This document shows positions 22,105 through 24,293 of a stretch of 24,293 nucleotides of DNA, one piece after another. Both the position numbers and the translations under genes were made by a program. Source of the stretch: VAZQ01 sp034669045 (lineage in GTDB: Bacteria; Pseudomonadota; Alphaproteobacteria; Rhizobiales; Xanthobacteraceae); contig JAXDOD010000142.1 in NCBI GenBank assembly GCA_034669045.1, positions 1-24,293 of the forward strand, in the 5' to 3' direction. Each line of letters starts with the position of its first letter. The stretch's first letter is position 1. The notes below the pieces were generated by a model, which worked only from the letters and a program-made list of their open reading frames with translations, searched no databases and was not told the DNA's origin.

Positions 22105-23028
22105 TCAACGCGCTCCGACGGTCGCAGCCACCTCGGCGGCGAAATCGGTGTCCGGCCGCTCGATCCCTTCGCCCAAGGCGAAGCGCACGAAGCCCGCGAT
22201 CTTGATCGGCGCGCCGGCCGCGCCCTCGGCGTCCTTGACCGCCTGCGCCACCGTCTTGTCGGGCTCGTGGATGAATGGCTGATCGAGCAGACAGACCTCC
22301 TTGTAGAAGGTCTTGAGCCCTGATTCGACGATCTTGTCGATGACATTCGCAGGTTTTCCCTGCGCCTTGAACTTGTCGGCGAGCACCTCTTTCTCGCGCC
22401 GAATCACGTCCGGCGAGAGATGCGCGGCGTCGATTGCCTGTGGGTTGGAGGCGGCGACGTGCATCGCCACCATCCTTCCGATGCGCGCGAGCTCGGACGC
22501 CTGGCCGGCCGATTCCACCCCGACGATGACGCCGATCTTGCCGAGGCCCTCGGCCACCGAATTGTGGACGTAGCTCGCGATCACGCCCTTGCCGATCTCC
22601 AGGCTGGCGGCGCGCCGCAGCGTCATGTTTTCGCCGATCTTGGCGATCGATTCGGCGATCGCGTCGGCAACCGTGAGGTCGCCGATCCTGGCCTTCTTGA
22701 TGTCCTCGACGTCGGTCCCGGCCGTGAGCGCGACGTCGGCGATCATGCGCACCAGGCCCTGGAAGAAGTCGTTGCGGGCAACGAAGTCGGTCTCCGAATT
22801 GACTTCAACGACGACGCCCTTGGTGGCGGTCAGCGCCACGCCGATCAGGCCTTCGGCGGCGATGCGGCCGGCCTTCTTGGCGGCCTTGGCGAGCCCTTTC
22901 TTGCGCAGCAGGTCGACCGCGCCTTCCATGTCGCCAGTCGTTTCGGTCAGCGCGTTCTTGCAATCCATCATGCCCGCGCCGGTACGCTCGCGGAGCTCCT
23001 TGACCATCTGAGTGCTGACGTTGGCCAT
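22105..23028 (-). CDS. tsf: elongation factor Ts
   Basis: Nucleotide exchange factor for EF-Tu. The 307 residues have the N-terminal UBA-like domain and the signature LRERTGAGMMDCKNAL at 12-27. VNSETDFVARNDFF is the second signature. VAASNPQAID lies in the dimerisation core, and LLDQPFIHEPDKTVAQ near the C-terminus is also typical. The ATG at 23028 has AAAAGGA eight bases upstream. It follows rpsB after 121 bases, in which I see no clear terminator. Confidence 0.97.
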   Translation of the reverse strand: MANVSTQMVKELRERTGAGMMDCKNALTETTGDMEGAVDLLRKKGLAKAAKKAGRIAAEGLIGVALTATKGVVVEVNSETDFVARNDFFQGLVRMIADVALTAGTDVEDIKKARIGDLTVADAIAESIAKIGENMTLRRAASLEIGKGVIASYVHNSVAEGLGKIGVIVGVESAGQASELARIGRMVAMHVAASNPQAIDAAHLSPDVIRREKEVLADKFKAQGKPANVIDKIVESGLKTFYKEVCLLDQPFIHEPDKTVAQAVKDAEGAAGAPIKIAGFVRFALGEGIERPDTDFAAEVAATVGAR

Positions 23029-23149
23029 CGTGGGGTCCTTTTCTGGTCGCGGCGGGCATCGGACGAAGCGAGACGAACGACGGCGGACGCAACGGCCATC
23101 CCGGCAATTTGCGGACTTCCGGTGTCGGTCGCCGGCGTTCTGCCGCCTG

Positions 23150-24142
23150 CTATTCGGCGCTCAATTCCTTCGACTGCGCGATCCAGCCTTCCATGCGGCC
23201 CGGCAACCCGACCTCTTCGCCGATCTGATGCGCGGCCACGGGACTGAAGGCGGCGATCTGCCAGTAATGGAAAATGCCGAGGTCGTTGAGCTTCTTCTCG
23301 ATCGGCGGGGAAACGTGCGGAAGTTTCTTGAGGTCGTCGGCGACGCCGCGCGGGCCGGACAATACCTCGTAGCCGGGACCTTCAACCGGCGCCGGCAAGG
23401 ATTCGGCGACCGGCTCGGCCGCGGCGCCGGTATCGACACCCATGTCGCCCTGCGCGCGCGAGATGCCGTCGATGGCGGCCTTGGCGATGAGATCGCAATA
23501 GAGCGTGATGGCGCGGCTGGCGTCGTCGTTGCCGGGCACCACGAACGTGATGCCGTCAGGATCGCAATTGGTGTCGACCACGGCCGCGACCGGCAGGCCG
23601 AGCCGCCGCGCTTCCTTGATGGCGATGTCTTCCTTGTTGGTGTCGATCACGAACAGGAGGTCGGGCAGCCCGCCCATGTCCTTGATGCCGCCGAGCGCGC
23701 GGTCAAGCTTGTCGCGCTCGCGCTGCAACTCGAGACGTTCCTTCTTGGTGTAGCCGCCGGCCTCGTTGGAGGCCAACATCTCTTCGAGTTTGCGCAGGCG
23801 CGAGATCGATCCCGAGATGGTCTTCCAGTTGGTAAGCGTGCCGCCGAGCCAACGTGAATTGACGTAATACTGGGCACACCGCTTGGCGGCGTCCGCGATG
23901 GGGTCCTGCGCCTGCCGCTTGGTGCCGACGAACAGGATGCGCCCGCCTTTGGCGACCGTGTCGCTCACCGCCTGCAGGGCGCGATGCAGCATCGGCACCG
24001 ACTGGGCGAGATCGATGATGTGGATGTTATTGCGGGTGCCGAAGATGTATTCACCCATCTTCGGGTTCCAGCGGTGGGCCTGATGGCCGAAGTGAACGCC
24101 AGCTTCCAATAGCTGACGCATCGAGAAGTCAGGTAGTGACAT
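23150..24142 (-). CDS. rpsB: 30S ribosomal protein S2, with C-terminal extension
   Basis: S2 binds the head-body junction of the 30S subunit and often represses its own operon. Two ATGs (24148 and 24142) are six bases apart; GGAG at 24150-24153 is seven bases from the second but only one from the first, so I take 24142, giving 330 residues. The core (1 to about 232) has MRQLLEAGVHFGHQ, RWNPKMGEYIFG, RWLGGTLTNW and PDLLFVIDTNKEDIAI. E. coli S2 has 241 residues; here an acidic, proline-rich linker (about 233-258) leads to a domain of about 70 residues (PRGVADDLKKLPHVSPPIEKK onward) resembling a helix-hairpin-helix module. As far as I recall, this extension is typical of Rhizobiales S2. Confidence 0.96.
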   Translation of the reverse strand: MSLPDFSMRQLLEAGVHFGHQAHRWNPKMGEYIFGTRNNIHIIDLAQSVPMLHRALQAVSDTVAKGGRILFVGTKRQAQDPIADAAKRCAQYYVNSRWLGGTLTNWKTISGSISRLRKLEEMLASNEAGGYTKKERLELQRERDKLDRALGGIKDMGGLPDLLFVIDTNKEDIAIKEARRLGLPVAAVVDTNCDPDGITFVVPGNDDASRAITLYCDLIAKAAIDGISRAQGDMGVDTGAAAEPVAESLPAPVEGPGYEVLSGPRGVADDLKKLPHVSPPIEKKLNDLGIFHYWQIAAFSPVAAHQIGEEVGLPGRMEGWIAQSKELSAE

Positions 24143-24148
24143 GGTCAT

Positions 24149-24153
24149 TCTCC
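24149..24153 (-). promoter_or_regulatory. ribosome binding site deciding the rpsB start
   Basis: GGAGA on the minus strand abuts the first of two ATG codons. Its spacing of seven bases suits the second ATG (24142), which therefore is the likelier start. Confidence 0.55.
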
Positions 24154-24180
24154 GGTTGAGCCGCCGCGGACCAGGAAGCT

Positions 24181-24195
24181 CCTCCTCGGAAGGAA
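24181..24195 (-). other. small hairpin in the rpsB leader
   Basis: Minus-strand TCCTTC-CGA-GGAGGA can fold into a six-pair stem (one G-U) with a three-base loop, about 40 bases before the start. It hides a GGAGG that would look like a ribosome site. It lies in the leader, where S2-mediated autoregulation would act, but no known S2-binding motif is recognised. Confidence 0.3.
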
Positions 24196-24243
24196 CGAGC
24201 CACCGGACGGCGTTGTGCCAAGGTCCGCGTGTGAGATGACGCG

Positions 24244-24272
24244 CATATAGCGACCACAGGCCGCCGATGCAA
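24244..24272 (-). promoter_or_regulatory. sigma70-like promoter of rpsB-tsf
   Basis: TTGCAT (minus strand, 24267-24272) and TATATG (24244-24249) are separated by exactly 17 bases, the ideal sigma70 spacing. Transcription would begin near 24237, leaving a leader of about 95 bases before rpsB. This is the best promoter match in the window and fits the head position of the minus-strand block. Confidence 0.6.
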
Positions 24273-24293
24273 CGGGAATTACGCCCGATTCTG

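Noticed and set aside
21324..22346. A pyrH frame extended to 340 codons
   Set aside because: The upstream part lies within tsf and is Arg/Ser-rich shadow; the family N-terminus begins at the ATG at 22040.
23029..23149. The rpsB-tsf gap as an attenuator or terminator
   Set aside because: I found only short GC-rich arms without a following T run; nothing strong enough to call.
1..24293. CRISPR array, tRNA genes, insertion sequences or prophage
   Set aside because: No spaced direct repeats, cloverleaf sequences, transposase or phage genes were seen; the gaps are short and fully accounted for.

Overview
The window is a gene-dense, high-GC stretch of bacterial chromosome, almost certainly from an alphaproteobacterium of the order Hyphomicrobiales (Rhizobiales), in the Bradyrhizobium/Xanthobacteraceae neighbourhood. 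This rests on recognisable protein families, on the order lpxB-lpxI-lpxA-fabZ-lpxD-bamA-rseP-dxr-cdsA-uppS-frr-pyrH-tsf-rpsB next to gltA, gltX and comEC, on LpxI in place of LpxH, on a ribosomal protein S2 with a long C-terminal extension, and on a dispersed-repeat-like palindrome of a kind I recall from Bradyrhizobium-like genomes. The genus is inference; no search was run.

Layout. Positions 1-2689 (minus strand) hold the 5' part of a ComEC/Rec2 DNA-uptake channel, cut by the window edge, and a complete glutaminyl-tRNA synthetase. A 222-base divergent region (2690-2911) carries repeated half-sites and a REP-like palindrome. Positions 2912-8343 (plus strand) hold gltX, gltA and a TIR-transmembrane-TPR protein. 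From 8350 to the right end everything is on the minus strand, so transcription runs right to left: rpsB, tsf, pyrH, frr, uppS, cdsA, dxr, rseP, bamA, lpxD, fabZ, lpxA, lpxI, lpxB and finally an extra fabH-like gene.

The minus-strand block is a translation-to-envelope supercluster. rpsB-tsf-pyrH-frr serve translation and UMP supply. uppS, cdsA and dxr supply undecaprenyl carrier, CDP-diacylglycerol and isoprenoid precursor. RseP and BamA serve envelope stress proteolysis and outer-membrane protein assembly. lpxD-fabZ-lpxA-lpxI-lpxB make the lipid A precursor. Several junctions are stop/start overlaps of four bases (lpxA/lpxI, lpxI/lpxB, uppS/cdsA), which indicates translational coupling. A good sigma70-like promoter lies in front of rpsB.

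The part that looks accessory is 5808-9456, between gltA and lpxB. It holds the plus-strand TIR-TM-TPR gene, with ten repeat units at an exact 48-residue period, and a convergent KAS III gene whose sequence reads like the Bacteroidota type rather than the usual proteobacterial FabH. The two stop codons are only six bases apart. I see no tRNA, rRNA, CRISPR array, insertion sequence or prophage. No gene-free stretch exceeds 300 bases; the largest is the 222-base glnS/gltX region.
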